Made by a program: the position numbers and the translations under genes
In this document: positions 10,400 through 20,560 of the stretch, in pieces
Numbering within the stretch: position 1 is the first letter of the stretch
How the letters are laid out: each line of letters begins with the position of its first letter
Notes under the pieces: generated by a model
Databases searched by the model: none
Told to the model about the DNA's origin: nothing
The model's input: the letters and a program-made list of their open reading frames with translations, nothing else
DNA from: Silene noctiflora
Taxonomy: Eukaryota > Streptophyta > Magnoliopsida > Caryophyllales > Caryophyllaceae
Reading direction: 5' to 3'
DNA: 21,582 bases
NCBI GenBank assembly: GCA_009801015.1
Contig: VHZZ01007191.1
Coordinates: forward strand, 15,556 to 37,137

Positions 10400-12973
10400 A
10401 TGGCGAACTGTCCTCTTCCTCAGGACTCTCTCTTCCTCGGTTTCGATACTTCTACACAGTCAGTTCTGAGTTCCCTCTTATTCTTTTTCCATTAATTTTA
10501 GTAAATTTGATAATTTGTGTTTTTGATTCAATAATTAAAATTGACCGTAAAATTAAGGTAATTAACGACTACCCACTTGATAAATGTGGCCTTTCTTTAC
10601 TCTCATCCTGCTTTGTTGCTCCCAGAAATGTGATATGTGAATGATTACCACACTTATAAGTCTTGTATGAGACGGTCTCACATGTATCTAAACCTCGTTT
10701 AATCAGAGTTAATGGGCTAGTTTCACTCGTGATAGATAAGATTGGGGCAGGGTGGATGCGGGGGAAGAGTATCCGGTACCCACACCGGCACCCGCCAACT
10801 AAAAACGCATACCTTGTGGGTGCCCATTTACCCGCCCCAATGACATCCCTATAAGTGAGAGTGTCTGTGTATGTCTATGTGTTTATTGTTTAATTATAGG
10901 GAAGGGGTTTGTGTCACGTGTAAGACCATTTTATACAAGTTATGAATACTTTTCAGGAAAGTGTGTTAGATTACAGACTAAATATTCTATAATGTGTTGA
11001 TGGTTTTAGATCGTTGAAGGCTACAATTTTGGACTCCAACCTGAACATTGTTGAGACGGAGTTGATTCATTTTGATTCCAGTTTGCCTCATTACAAGACT
11101 AAAGATGGAGTGTATAGAGATCCTACTGTTAATGGGAGGATTGTTTCACCTACTCTAATGTGGGTTGAAGCTTTTGATATGATGCTTCTAAAGTTGTCGA
11201 GGAAGATTGATTTTGGAAAGGTTGCAGCGGTCTCAGGAAGTGCCCAGCAGCACGGTAGTGTGTATTGGAAAAATGGCAGCTCGGTAATACTATCATCATT
11301 GGATCCTAAGAAGCAATTAGTTGAGCAATTGATGGAGGCGTTTTCGATAAAAGAATCACCTATTTGGATGGATAGTAGTACTACTGAACAATGCAAGAAG
11401 ATTGAAGAGGCTGTTGGAGGGGCACTGGAACTGTCTCGTCTTACTGGTTCTCGTGCCCATGAACGATATACAGGCCCTCAAATAAGGAGGATATTTGAGA
11501 CACAACCTGAAGTATATAAAAATACTGAGAGGATATCCCTTGTGAGCTCATTCATGGCGTCTCTACTTGTAGGAGGTTATTCTTGCATTGATGAAACAGA
11601 TGGTGCTGGGATGAACCTGTTGGATATCAAGCAAAAATCATGGTCTAAGAAGGTTTTAGATGTACAAAATCTTCCTCTTTAATCTCACACTTTATCATAG
11701 TATGTCGTAATTTTTTGTTCAATGGTATTCCTCTAGGTTCGTAGTCCCTTTTTACCATAAAGGATCCACCAAGTATGAGTAACCCTATTGGGCTTGTGGA
11801 CAAGGCCGATACTCTGTGTCTCACTCAACTTGTTGTGCGAGACCCCATGAATTCAACAGGGGTTTGATGAAGTTAAACTAGGCTACTTTTGCTACTGCAG
11901 GAGGGCGTTTGTTATGGATATCACATGTGAGGGTGTGTGTTGAAGATTTAAACTAGATCATCGATGCTACTGGATTGCAGCTGTTAGGGTTACTAATTGT
12001 CACTGCAAATTTCTTATGGTCTCACATGTGACCGGTGTTGAAGAGCTCCTTCTGTGATATGTTTGCCTACAAGTTAGTAAGTGGAGAAAATGAATCACTT
12101 TATACACTAAGAGACTACTATTGCTGATTGTCTTTAGGCTGAAACCTAATTTGGTTTGTGAAGTGGACTCTTCTCCTAATGAGTGTGGTCCATACCCTTT
12201 CTAGTTGTTTAAAATGATGATATGGACATAGATGTTTATGTAAATGAACATGACATATTTTAAGTTATATATCTACTTAGGTTTGAAGAAATTGATGGTC
12301 AAAGTTGACATCGGGTTGACCAGTAAGTCAAATAACGAGATTAAATTGAGATGGATGTGGTATCATTTATATACCACAAGACACTTTGAAACAGGGAAGT
12401 TAGAAGTTGATATGGTCTTCACTTTGTGACTCGAGTTCAGTAAATAAATTTTATTTTCTACTTCCTCTGTTCCATTTGATTGTATACGTTTTTCAAAATA
12501 TGTGAGGGGGATTTTGAAAAGCGTATACAATCAAATGGAACAGAAAAAGTATAGGAATTATGTTTCTAAATGGGTCTGTCTGATGTAATCTCCTTCTTCA
12601 TTTCTTCTAATTTGTGAAAGGCTACTTCACCTGACTTGGAGGAAAAACTCGGAAAACCGGCTGCTGCATATGCTGTTGCTGGGTTAATTGCCCCATATTT
12701 TGGTAAGAGGTACATAGCATATTGCATCTTGTTTTTTTTGTACTGAGCTCTTCTGGTAATGTATAAGGTTTATAGTTCTGTTGAAATGAGTATGTTTTAA
12801 GTAGTAAAAGCTTTCCACTGATACCCGATGCATTAGTCCCGTGTTTTTCTGGTCTTGTGGATGTAGCCTTTACTTAACTTGCATGATAATGCTTAATGCT
12901 TATTTCAGGTTTCACTTCAGCAGCAATTGCTTGGTTATTCAGTGGTCAGGAGACAACCCTAATAGCCTTGCAG
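10400..12973 (+). CDS. XK: xylulose kinase, N-terminal half (partial gene, FGGY family)
   Basis: D-xylulose kinase phosphorylates D-xylulose with ATP to xylulose 5-phosphate, feeding the pentose phosphate pathway; the plant cytosolic form is XK2. Exons: 10400-10458, 11010-11661, 12621-12709 and 12909-12973. They join in one frame with GT-AG introns (phases 2, 0, 2), giving 288 codons plus one base. Landmarks in order are the N-terminal phosphate-loop segment GFDTSTQS (14-21), QQHG (99-102) as in the sugar-binding site of xylulokinases, IWMDSS (138-143), and TDGAGMNL with Asp217 in the place of the catalytic base. Exon 4 encodes QWSGDNPNSLA, strongly conserved in plant xylulose kinases. There is no transit peptide at the start, in line with a cytosolic enzyme. 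Plant homologues are near 560 residues, so about half is here. I found no exon for the C-terminal FGGY domain before the retroelement begins at 14146. The gene either resumes beyond the window or is truncated. Confidence 0.92.
10662..10939. mobile_element. 278-bp miniature hAT-like element in kinase intron 1
   Basis: The left end CTTGTATGAGACGGTCTCAC is matched by the reverse complement of the right end, CTTGTATAAAATGGTCTTAC. The flanking octamers TTATAAGT (10654-10661) and TTATGAAT (10940-10947) agree at 6 of 8 positions, consistent with an aged hAT duplication. The element has no coding capacity. It lies inside the first intron and accounts for about half of it, and contains a smaller inverted-repeat element at 10741-10841. 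Confidence 0.65.
10741..10841. mobile_element. 101-bp nested inverted-repeat element (GGGGCGGGT type)
   Basis: The segment begins ATTGGGGCAGGG and ends with CCCGCCCCAAT (reverse complement ATTGGGGCGGG). Its G+C-rich interior (CCGGTACCCACACCGGCACC) contrasts sharply with the AT-rich intron. It resembles the short GC-rich miniature elements common in plants. No target duplication was identified. Confidence 0.5.
12461..12549. mobile_element. Stowaway-like MITE in kinase intron 2
   Basis: An 89-bp element flanked by TA on both sides (12459-12460 and 12550-12551). The arms CTTCCTCTGTTCCATTTG and CAAATGGAACAGAAAAAG are near-complementary. The match continues inward through TGATTGTATACG and CGTATACAATCA, so almost the whole element folds as one hairpin. 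The CTCCCTCYGTTCC-type end and TA target identify it as a Stowaway (Tc1/mariner-derived) MITE. It lies about 70 bases before the intron 2 acceptor at 12619-12620. Confidence 0.85.
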
Positions 12974-14145
12974 GTAGTTCGTTCTCCTTCCTTTCCTTCA
13001 TTTACCATTTGTCAACTGTTCTCGTTTACAGATTTTGGTCTCAAATTTTCAACAAGTAAGACCAAGACTTATCTTTACGTGTTATTTCTATATTGCTTTG
13101 GAGTTACATAAGTCAAGGTGTTTCTTATGATGGACATAGACCTTTAGGCGCTTGGTTAATGCGTCACTTATTGGCAGTGTTCTTAAAATTACTTGCATGG
13201 TGACACTAGTTTATGTCCAATGCTTTGAAGCTCCTGTCTATGGCATAGTACCGTGTCAGGGAATTTATTGTGTTGACGTGCTAATATCTGGGTTTTACGG
13301 AGCTTGTGATTATTCATCAAAAGGCCTTAAAAGTGGTGCCGTGGCAGTTTTTTTTCCTAGAAGCAAGGCTTTAGTGCTATATATTGGTAGGTTTGCAGAT
13401 AGTTATTTGAGTGTAAGGTCTAAATTGACTATTTGTTCAGGTAGAATCATTAAGAATAAAGCCAAAAGTAAGGCCGCAAAACAGCCTATGAGATGCATTC
13501 AAGGTTTCCAAAATATCCTGATGCAACGTAGGCAATAGCAACTTTATGGATCATATTTTGCTACTAAAAACAATGCTCTACCTCTGTAACGAAGTAGCTT
13601 CTAAGTTAGTTCCAAGCTAGTCACATTTCTAAATTTCTCTCCGTGTTTCTAGCTTTTCATTTGGTCTGCCTTTCCAAGCAATGGTTAACTATGCCAGTTC
13701 AAGTTAGCCAACTCCATATAGTTCTACATTTCATTCTTTCCAACAGTGTTTATTGGCATTGTCATAACAAGAATAGTAATCGCTCCCATGTGAATCCTAC
13801 CATTTATGTTTCTTTGTGATTGGAAATACTTGCTGTAGTTATACTCCTCTGGCTACCTGAAAAGACAATCTTAAATTCGCTTTTTTAGCGCCTTTCTTGT
13901 ATGCATCGAGTCTGATGCTTCACAATTTGGCTAGTTTGAACTATTTTAGTTTTCTCCGGACATTAAAATGCAGTATTAAGCACCTATGAGAATTATGTAA
14001 AGGAGCCTTGAGGGAAGTTGAAGTCAATCAATAGCCTCCTTATGGCTCTATATGTGGTGAATAATTTTTGACAGTCAACATTATAAGAAGCTTTCATAGG
14101 AAAATCTGTGCTTATTCATATCCCTTTCATCACAGCATATATTGG
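12974..14145 (+). other. start of kinase intron 4, or unrelated DNA after a break
   Basis: A good 5' splice site GTAGTT follows exon 4. The remaining 1.17 kb is T-rich and intron-like. I searched it by eye for the expected next coding block (the conserved LSTPGDLAISLGTSDT region of plant xylulose kinases) and did not find it. A 128-codon frame at 13152-13538 begins at a non-ATG codon and has no recognisable domain, so I leave it out as a gene. The segment ends at an LTR boundary at 14146. Confidence 0.55.
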
Positions 14146-16058
14146 TGTAGTTCTAATTACCTCGCAAGTGAATGATAATCGTTGCACTAGATGAGGGTCG
14201 AACCACAAGGAGCAAGGTGACTACCAATCGTTTATATTCTAATGTTTAGTTAAGTCCGACAATAATAATTGGGTGATTGATTATCTAATTAAACTAAGCT
14301 AAATGACAAGTAATCTAAATTAACTAATGCAATTTGCTAAAAATAATAACAAGCTAAATTAATACGGTTTTACTCAATTAATTAAAAACCTAGGGCACGA
14401 TTAAACTACCAACATTCATAATTACCGTCTAAGTTTCGTCAATTAGTTGTCTTGGGGTAAATAAGCTAGGGAAAAACGCCTCTAATTCGCCAAATGTCTC
14501 CCCTTCCGGGTTTATACGTGGGTACTAGTAACCCCGACTCACCTCCCTCCCAGGTTCCTCCCGAGTTCGTGAGTCGGACTCTCCTATACGATATTTTAGG
14601 ACCCGAGAACGAGCGCTATCCCCAAAGTATTAGAGTATTGCTAGGAATCACTAAGCATACGATAGATTCCCAGTCTTCCCAACCTTTTCCCCAAAGGTGA
14701 AGTTCAAGCCGGTTCCCAAAGGCACCCTCTTTGAGTTCCCCCTCCCGGGTTCGACCCAAATCGACAAGTATTCTAAATGGGTGGTCAACTATAGACCTAA
14801 TCAACGCCCATTGATAGACAAGGGTTAACAATTAACCAAAATCCCAATTAGAACATTAACAAGCTAATCCCTTTGGTAAACCCCAAAAAATTCCTCTCAA
14901 CAACTAATTAAATGGAACTAATTAGGTTAATTAGTCATATTGGGGTCTAATCGCACCCTAGTTAAGGGACGACTCACTAGTCATGTTGATTAAACTTAAA
15001 CAAGTGACAAAGTTACGACTTTAACATTAGACATGGCAAAGTTTAAATTTTTACTAATTAACATGCAATTTTAAGACTAATGAAGATGAATGACTAATTA
15101 ATATAAGATTGTAGCCTTGTAGGGGATCAAGTGAAAAAAAAAGAGTCTTTAACAAGTAAGCTAAAGATTCAAACTTTACTAGATAAACTAAACTCAAAAG
15201 CATGAACAAGTAAACAAGAGAGAGATTTAATCTATACTAACAACAAACAAGATGATTTCCAACAACCTAAATTAATTGGCAAAACTAAAATGAAATGACA
15301 AGTGAGAACAATTTAACAAGGGAGAGAAATTATATAACTAACTAGAGTGCCAAGTATGAAACTTGTTGGATTGCTTAGAAAAAGGAATCACTTGAATCTT
15401 CTTACAACCCAAAACTCGATCTAAAACTAGGCTAATTTTAGAGAAATTAAAGGCTAATTATGAGAGGATTAAGGAAAGATTAAGGAAGTTTAAACTTGTA
15501 AATGAGAAAACTAGATCTAGGGTTTTGTGCCTCAAACATTACAAAGTGGGGGTATATAAAGTGTTTCCAAAACAAATAGAGGTGAACCGGAAGAAAAAGG
15601 AGCGAAATGGACCTTTCCCGAGAGACGAAATGGTCCCGGCCGCTACGTGTACAGGCTGTCCCGGTGGAATGAATTGGTCCCCATTAGAGACGGCTTCCAG
15701 CATTTATTTCTTGCTTCCCTTCTTCCATACCGGTCATTGTCCCTTAGGGATGGCTACGGACCGACTCTACTTGCTTCATAACTTCTCTTTAAGGGTCAAG
15801 GTGTCTTCAGAGCTCATGCAAAGGGTAAGTGAGAGGAGACCGATTCTAAGCTTGAATTTCATGCCCAAGACCTTGCTCCATCCAAATGGCTCTTATATGC
15901 ATAGATTTCGCCTCGTTTGCTTTCTTTTCTCCTACAAAACGTTATATAGAGCCAAATAAACTAAAAGGAAACAATTAGTAGCAAAAATCGCTCAAAAGAG
16001 CAGAAATGATATGCGGTAAGGCGTGAAATGAACGGTAAAATACTACAAAATAGTCACA
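14146..16058 (-). mobile_element. LTR of about 1.9 kb, minus strand (Tat/Athila-like)
   Basis: On the minus strand the LTR runs from TGTGACTATTTTGTAG (16058) to TAATTAGAACTACA (14146), giving TG...CA ends. A TATA-like sequence at 15553-15558 would separate a U3 of about 0.5 kb from R-U5 of about 1.4 kb. The end carries CTTGTGGTTCGACCCTC and CACTTGCGAGG, the pattern seen in U5 of plant Tat/Athila LTRs. Just outside the U3 edge lies a purine-rich tract (GTGTGAGGAGATTTGATA on the minus strand), a good polypurine tract, so this is the 3' LTR and the body extends to higher coordinates. Open frames inside it (14494-14700, 14616-14831, 15525-15959) show no retroelement domain and are treated as chance. 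Confidence 0.7.
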
Positions 16059-16063
16059 TATCA

Positions 16064-16163
16064 AATCTCCTCACACTTGCCTTACTCGTCGTCGAGTAAG
16101 CTAAATCTATCAAAATCTCCTCACACTTGCCTTACTCGTCGTCGAGTAAGCTAAATCTATCAA
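16064..16163. repeat. 50-bp tandem duplication of the polypurine-tract region
   Basis: Two copies (16064-16113 and 16114-16163) that look identical by eye. Each has CTCCTCACACTTGC, the complement of the polypurine tract, followed by a hairpin CTTACTCG/CGAGTAAG with a 4-base loop. The copy next to the LTR would be the working tract for plus-strand priming. Confidence 0.85.
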
Positions 16164-16990
16164 AGTGGGTGCACACTATAAACACCACCACTTCTTATTC
16201 TAACTAATAATATCCGAATTGAGTTTTAGTGCTCTAACGCCCTTTGAACTCACGTAGTTTTGCTTATGAGGGAAAATCAAAACTCGCAAGGCAAGTGAGG
16301 TCTTGCACAAAAATTCAAAGCAACCAATCATTAAGAATATGCAATTCAAATTAGGAAGCATTTTAAAAAAGTAACCCTCTTTCTTTATCTAAGCGCTCAA
16401 GTTTAACGTTTCAATGAGAAATGTCGTCTTAGGGTAATAACAAGATGCCTTCTTCCACCACTTAACTTGGAAAAGACTCGTGGCTTAGGTTCGTAATGAC
16501 CCCTCACGAAATTATATAAATGATTCCGAGATCCGTCTTTAGATAAAAATGGGCATCGCTTGGGTGAAACATTCCACCTTAATGTAAATTTGGTAAGTCA
16601 ACACTTACGAATTCTACAATAGAACTCTCGGTCGACGGATTTCTAATAAACTCATCTCCTAGCCCCGGAATACAAGACCGTCTTTTTATCCCGTTGAGTC
16701 TAACCAACTTTGGCAAGTGATAACCCTTATCACCCTACTTACCCAAGTTTTAAAAAGGAAAAACACCTCGCTTGGGCGAGCGTGCCTCCTAATGAACGAG
16801 GGATTCATAGGTGTTACTAATTGGTAAGGCTAATCTCAATTTTAATTATGTGAGAGATCTTGTCAATTTAGTTATTAATTCCCTATAGGTGAACTAAGTT
16901 GGCGAATTTTGAATAACCATGAATTGACAATTGCAAATAAAATAAATGCATGTGCGGCTATTTTGGCATGAAGGGCAAGCAAAATATAAA
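16164..16990 (-). mobile_element. non-coding internal region of the minus-strand retroelement
   Basis: This is continuous with the polypurine-tract side of the LTR at 14146-16058. No gag-pol reading frame is visible on either strand. Long non-coding DNA between pol and the 3' LTR is usual in Tat-lineage elements, and large coding-free derivatives are known, so this could be either. The right limit is set only by an A-run near 16997-17009 where the composition changes. Confidence 0.45.
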
Positions 16991-18237
16991 CATGGAAAAA
17001 AAAAAAAATCCTAGTATGGCCACCTAGCTAATCTAAATAACTAGATAATTACAAATTCGGAAACCAACTCCTTGGTCCCTTGCCTCTTCATTGGAACACC
17101 TTCCAAAGATAGCACCGTCTTGTGGGATATGGAACTCCTTCCAAAAATGACACCGACTCGAGAAACCACCTGTCTTCATTATAATAAATTACAAATATTA
17201 CAACTGAATACATATCAATACCTATTATACATTTGATCTAATAAAATAAAACTAGTAATAATTATAAACCGGCGATACGAGATCACAATTAAATTACAAA
17301 CGAGCCGTTGTCCCCTTTCGTTACGGGTAATAACGATTATAAATAAACTAGGCCATACTAGGTACAAATTGCATAAAGAATTTAAATAAATGACATTCAT
17401 TCATTCAACAATAAAATGCTAAATAAAATGCTGTAAATTTCATGCCAAAATCACCCCCTTAGCACAATCATAAGTATCTAGCTCGGTTTTGTGGAATTTA
17501 TCGATTTTTAACTATTAAAAATCAATAATCAACACTTAAATCACATTTAAGCTCAAACTAATTGTCTAAACTGTTTTAGAACTAAAAAATTAGTGCCCAC
17601 TAATTTGTTGATAATTAATTAGTTTGAATTGATATTATTTGCTAATTATATCGGTTTTATCATAACAATTATGAAATAAATCAAAAATAATTATAACCAT
17701 TATAAAAATTTGAAATAAATTTTTTGTATATTATGGAACATTTCTAGGAACCAAAAAAATGGCAAAAATGGCCAAAAAAAAATATTCTAATTTAGTGATT
17801 TATGGATCTATGTAGCATGCAAGCAAATATAAAGGCATAAAAGAAAAGAGTAGAAATTTTCTTACAATGCTTATGGAAAAATAAGTACAACAACATCTAT
17901 TGTCTAATTGGAATTTGTACAAAGCTTGGCAAGATCCTCCAAGAACCCTAAGACACCAAAATAAGAGTCCTCTTTTGAGTTGCACCCAAGAACTTCACCC
18001 AAAAATCCTAAATATATTAACTAGATATAGTTTAGGATTACCCTTGAATATTAGTAGAAAATATTAGATTTAATGTTACTAACACTTAATAAGAATATCT
18101 AATAATTTTAGGAACTTGGTGGATATGTGTGCTTATGTGGTGTTCGGATAGTTTAGTTGCATTAAGATAATTGTTATGACACGTAGTCTATAGTTGGGAT
18201 ATTTTGAGTGAATTATCCTATTTTGTGGTCTAAATTG
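16991..18237. other. AT-rich gene-free DNA, probably retroelement-derived
   Basis: No gene is supported. A block GGAAC(A/T)CCTTCCAAA with a nearby CACCG occurs twice (17093 and 17131, 38-bp spacing). On the minus strand the stretch about 18000-17000 has the look of a plant LTR (long T/A-rich tracts, GAGTCGGTGTCATTTTTGG, TAGGGTTCTTGGAGG), but no ends with TG...CA and duplications could be fixed. The 61-codon frames at 17215-17400 and 17800-17985 look random. Confidence 0.4.
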
Positions 18238-18290
18238 ACGTGTCGAAATGTCGTGTCGTGTCGGACATCGACACGTGTCTGACACGCTAC
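18238..18290. repeat. GTGTCG-rich inverted repeat
   Basis: The segment GTGTCGTGTCGGACATCGAC continues into ACACGTGTCTGACACG. CGTGTCGGACA is thus followed by a near-complementary TGTCTGACACG, with a central ACACGTGT palindrome. It is GC-rich in an AT-rich setting and resembles the terminal region of a miniature DNA element. No partner end was found. Confidence 0.5.
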
Positions 18291-18673
18291 ACGGAAGTTA
18301 GTGAAGTGTGAAGAGTAACTTAATTGCTTTTGAAAATTTTGAAAATCCAAAAATTTGGAACACTTTTTGAAAGGCTTGAAAATGAAAAAGAAAAATGATC
18401 ATCCATGATGATAGTTGTTCTAACCATGCCTTTCCACTCTAGATAATTTGAAGTGTGGCATTTTTGTTAGACACCCGGGAAAATAAGCAATTTTATTGAG
18501 CCTTGTGAGGCCTAATAACCGAACCTATATTTGACCAAGTACCGATACAACTACTAAAACGGTGAAAATGGTGAGGTTTAGAGCCTCCTATGGGCCGGCC
18601 CATCTATAACCGGCCCCATTTAGGTTGTTAGCAAGTCTCCTTACGTTACGGGGTTTCATCACCACAGCACAAG
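18291..18673. other. gene-free spacer before the Ty3/gypsy LTR
   Basis: AT-rich to mixed sequence with a GC-rich inner motif GGGCCGGCCC at 18594-18603 (a palindrome). I see no gene, RNA or clear element end here. Confidence 0.4.
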
Positions 18674-19877
18674 TGTGGCGTCCGGTGCTTATTTGCCGTA
18701 GAAATGCTTATCTCCTTATTTATATGTACATGTTTGGAGGCAATTTATATGCACTTAATCTAACCTGAGGTTATTAGCTTGCTTTATACCCTTTCATCTA
18801 GGTCCCTTGCTGCTAACCACTTTGAGCCTTAAGCCCATTCTTTGACTACCCAACATTGACTAGCTACATCCCAAAAAGTCAAAAACGACTCACCTTCGGT
18901 CAGTAATCGATGGTAGTAGTTTTTTTGTATGAAAGTTGTTTGGAACCTTCAAATTTGGTGTAAAAGTGCTTAGTGTCTCATGAGTGAAATGAATAATTTG
19001 GCTAAATTTTGAATCAAATGAGGTTTATCAAAATGAAAAGAGAAGAAAAATAAAAGCCGTGCAACATCCCTTCTACATCATAAAGGGGAAGAAAAAAGGC
19101 GTCGCAAGTAGCAAAATTTGATTTTTTTTTTGTTCATTTGAAGTGTCTCATTTGGATTGTACCATTTCAGACTAGTTTGGGTGTCTAATGCATATTTGTA
19201 TTCCAAAGTTTTAGATGATTTCACCAAGGGTTGTTCTCTATTGTTGGAATTAGTAGAGTCGGCAACTATTCTGCAAACTCCACTTTCCAAAATGGTGCTT
19301 GCGCCAATCCCTTTTTCACCCTACCTTAGCCCAATTGTGTAGGGAGTCGCATGTTAGTCGCAATTTTAGCCTCAATAATCCCTGAAATTGCCCGCGTGTT
19401 CCGTTCACTTCGAACCCTTAGATTTTATTATTCACTTATGTATTTTCATTTCCGTTTTTTATGTTCATGTAGTACTCCAAGATTACTTTCTGCTTGTCGA
19501 ATCTGGATGTCGTCGTTTAGTTTAAGATACGTTTTTAGGCATTTAGAAAACGTATCGCTATTCTGCACATTCAATGTTTCATGGTACAAGACTAGTTATG
19601 GGAGGTACTAGTCAATCAATCTGCTTCCCATCCAAAAGCTTTCTTATTTACTCGTTGCTTGCATTCTAATGCATTGTTGCCTTAATTCTTACTAACAAGC
19701 ATGTGTGTCAACCGTTGATGATCGAGACTAGGATCTCGACACACGCAAATCGAGACCGATTATGAATACACTAGTGGCGATCCCTCACTAGTGCTTAACG
19801 CTCTAGCTTGCATTCTTTGTCGTGAGTTTAGACAAGGGTGAGCGCCACGTTCTGGCTCAAAGTACCGGACCGTGACA
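18674..19877 (+). mobile_element. 5' LTR of a plus-strand Ty3/gypsy (probable chromovirus) element
   Basis: The proposed start TGTGGCGTCCGGT and end ACCGGACCGTGACA are imperfect inverted complements with TG...CA termini. The end lies two bases before a primer-binding site, and a gag-like frame follows, which fixes the right edge well. The left edge is inferred from the inverted match. A hairpin with 10-bp arms GATACGTTTT/AAAACGTATC sits at 19526-19556. Small frames inside (19078-19290 minus, 19157-19342 and 19351-19611 plus) look meaningless. Confidence 0.6.
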
Positions 19878-19879
19878 CT

Positions 19880-19890
19880 TGGTATAGAGC
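19880..19890 (+). other. primer-binding site (initiator Met tRNA type, one base short)
   Basis: TGGTATAGAGC follows the LTR end by two bases. It matches TGGTATCAGAGC, complementary to the 3' end of initiator methionine tRNA, except for one missing C. This deletion would weaken priming and fits an old, inactive copy. Confidence 0.7.
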
Positions 19891-19919
19891 CGGGTCTTCA
19901 CGACGGGCTGCTGTTTACG

Positions 19920-20387
19920 ATGACGGGTAAGATCGTAGAAACGATGAGAACTAAAGGAGAAACTAGGGCGAGGGTGTCGGCCCTAGAGAAATTGTTTGAT
20001 GAGAAAATTCCTTCGTTGGAAGAACTCACGATGAGTCTTGGGAGGACTCATCAAGCCGTAGATAAGACGGTAAAGGGGTATGAGGCTCGCTTTGAAGCCG
20101 TAACCGAGACAGTAAAGGGGCATAAGGCTCGCTTTGAAGCCGTAGAGGCAATGATCCCGCGTGAGTTCGCGGAAGAGATGGGCTACGTCCACGAGAGATT
20201 GTCGAGAACATGTGTAATACCTTGATGAAACTAGCCGCACGGGAATTTTGCTGGAACTCCTAAGGTGAAGCCGCCGGCACCTCTAAGTGTAGTGGGGCGA
20301 GGGCGAGTTGATAACTTCCTCTTCGACAATGGAACAATTCTTCCGGGCGAGTGCGCTCGACGAGACATTGAAAGTCACTACTGCGAG
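19920..20387 (+). pseudogene. broken gag start of a Ty3/gypsy retrotransposon
   Basis: From the ATG at 19920 the frame codes a charged, helical N-terminal region with coiled-coil character. It includes a 14-residue in-frame duplication (TVKGYEARFEAV then TVKGHKARFEAV) from a 42-bp tandem repeat at 20067-20150. The frame ends at a stop at 20223-20225. Coding character then continues in other frames: one gives GRVDNFLFDN near 20300-20330, another MEQFFRASALDETLKV from 20329. The latter is the conserved start of the plant chromovirus gag domain. At least two frameshifts therefore separate the pieces. At 20388 the gag is cut by another transposon end. The position right after an LTR and primer-binding site supports the call. 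Confidence 0.75.
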
Positions 20388-20560
20388 CAGGGTTGCCGAA
20401 TACGTAATACGCTTTATACGGATTCGTAATACGAATTCGCGATTCGCTCCATTGAGCGTATTCGATACGATGAGCGTATTAAAATAGCATAATTCGCTAA
20501 TACGTATCATTTCGCTTAATGTACAAACAAATAAAATAAAACATAATTTTAGCAAAATAC
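20388..20560. mobile_element. one end of a hAT-like element inserted in gag
   Basis: CAGGGTTGCCGAATACG has the CAGGGTTG-type terminus of Ac-like hAT elements. It begins exactly where the gag similarity stops. The following 130 bases are full of short inverted motifs (GAATACG, CGTATTC, CGAATTCGCGATTCG), as in hAT subterminal regions. The 8 bases before it are ACTGCGAG. I found no second copy downstream, so the far end is missing or beyond recognition. The right limit given is approximate. Confidence 0.55.

Noticed and set aside
13152..13538. 128-codon frame after kinase exon 4
   Set aside because: It does not start with ATG, has no recognisable domain, and does not resemble the missing half of xylulose kinase.
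14745..14762. GGGTTCGACCC, another B-box-like sequence
   Set aside because: It lies within the LTR, with no tRNA fold nearby.
15525..15959. 144-codon frame
   Set aside because: It lies in the U3 part of the LTR and has no retroelement or host domain.
16064..16163. CRISPR-like repeat pair
   Set aside because: Only two directly adjoining copies with no spacer, in a plant retroelement. It is a simple tandem duplication.
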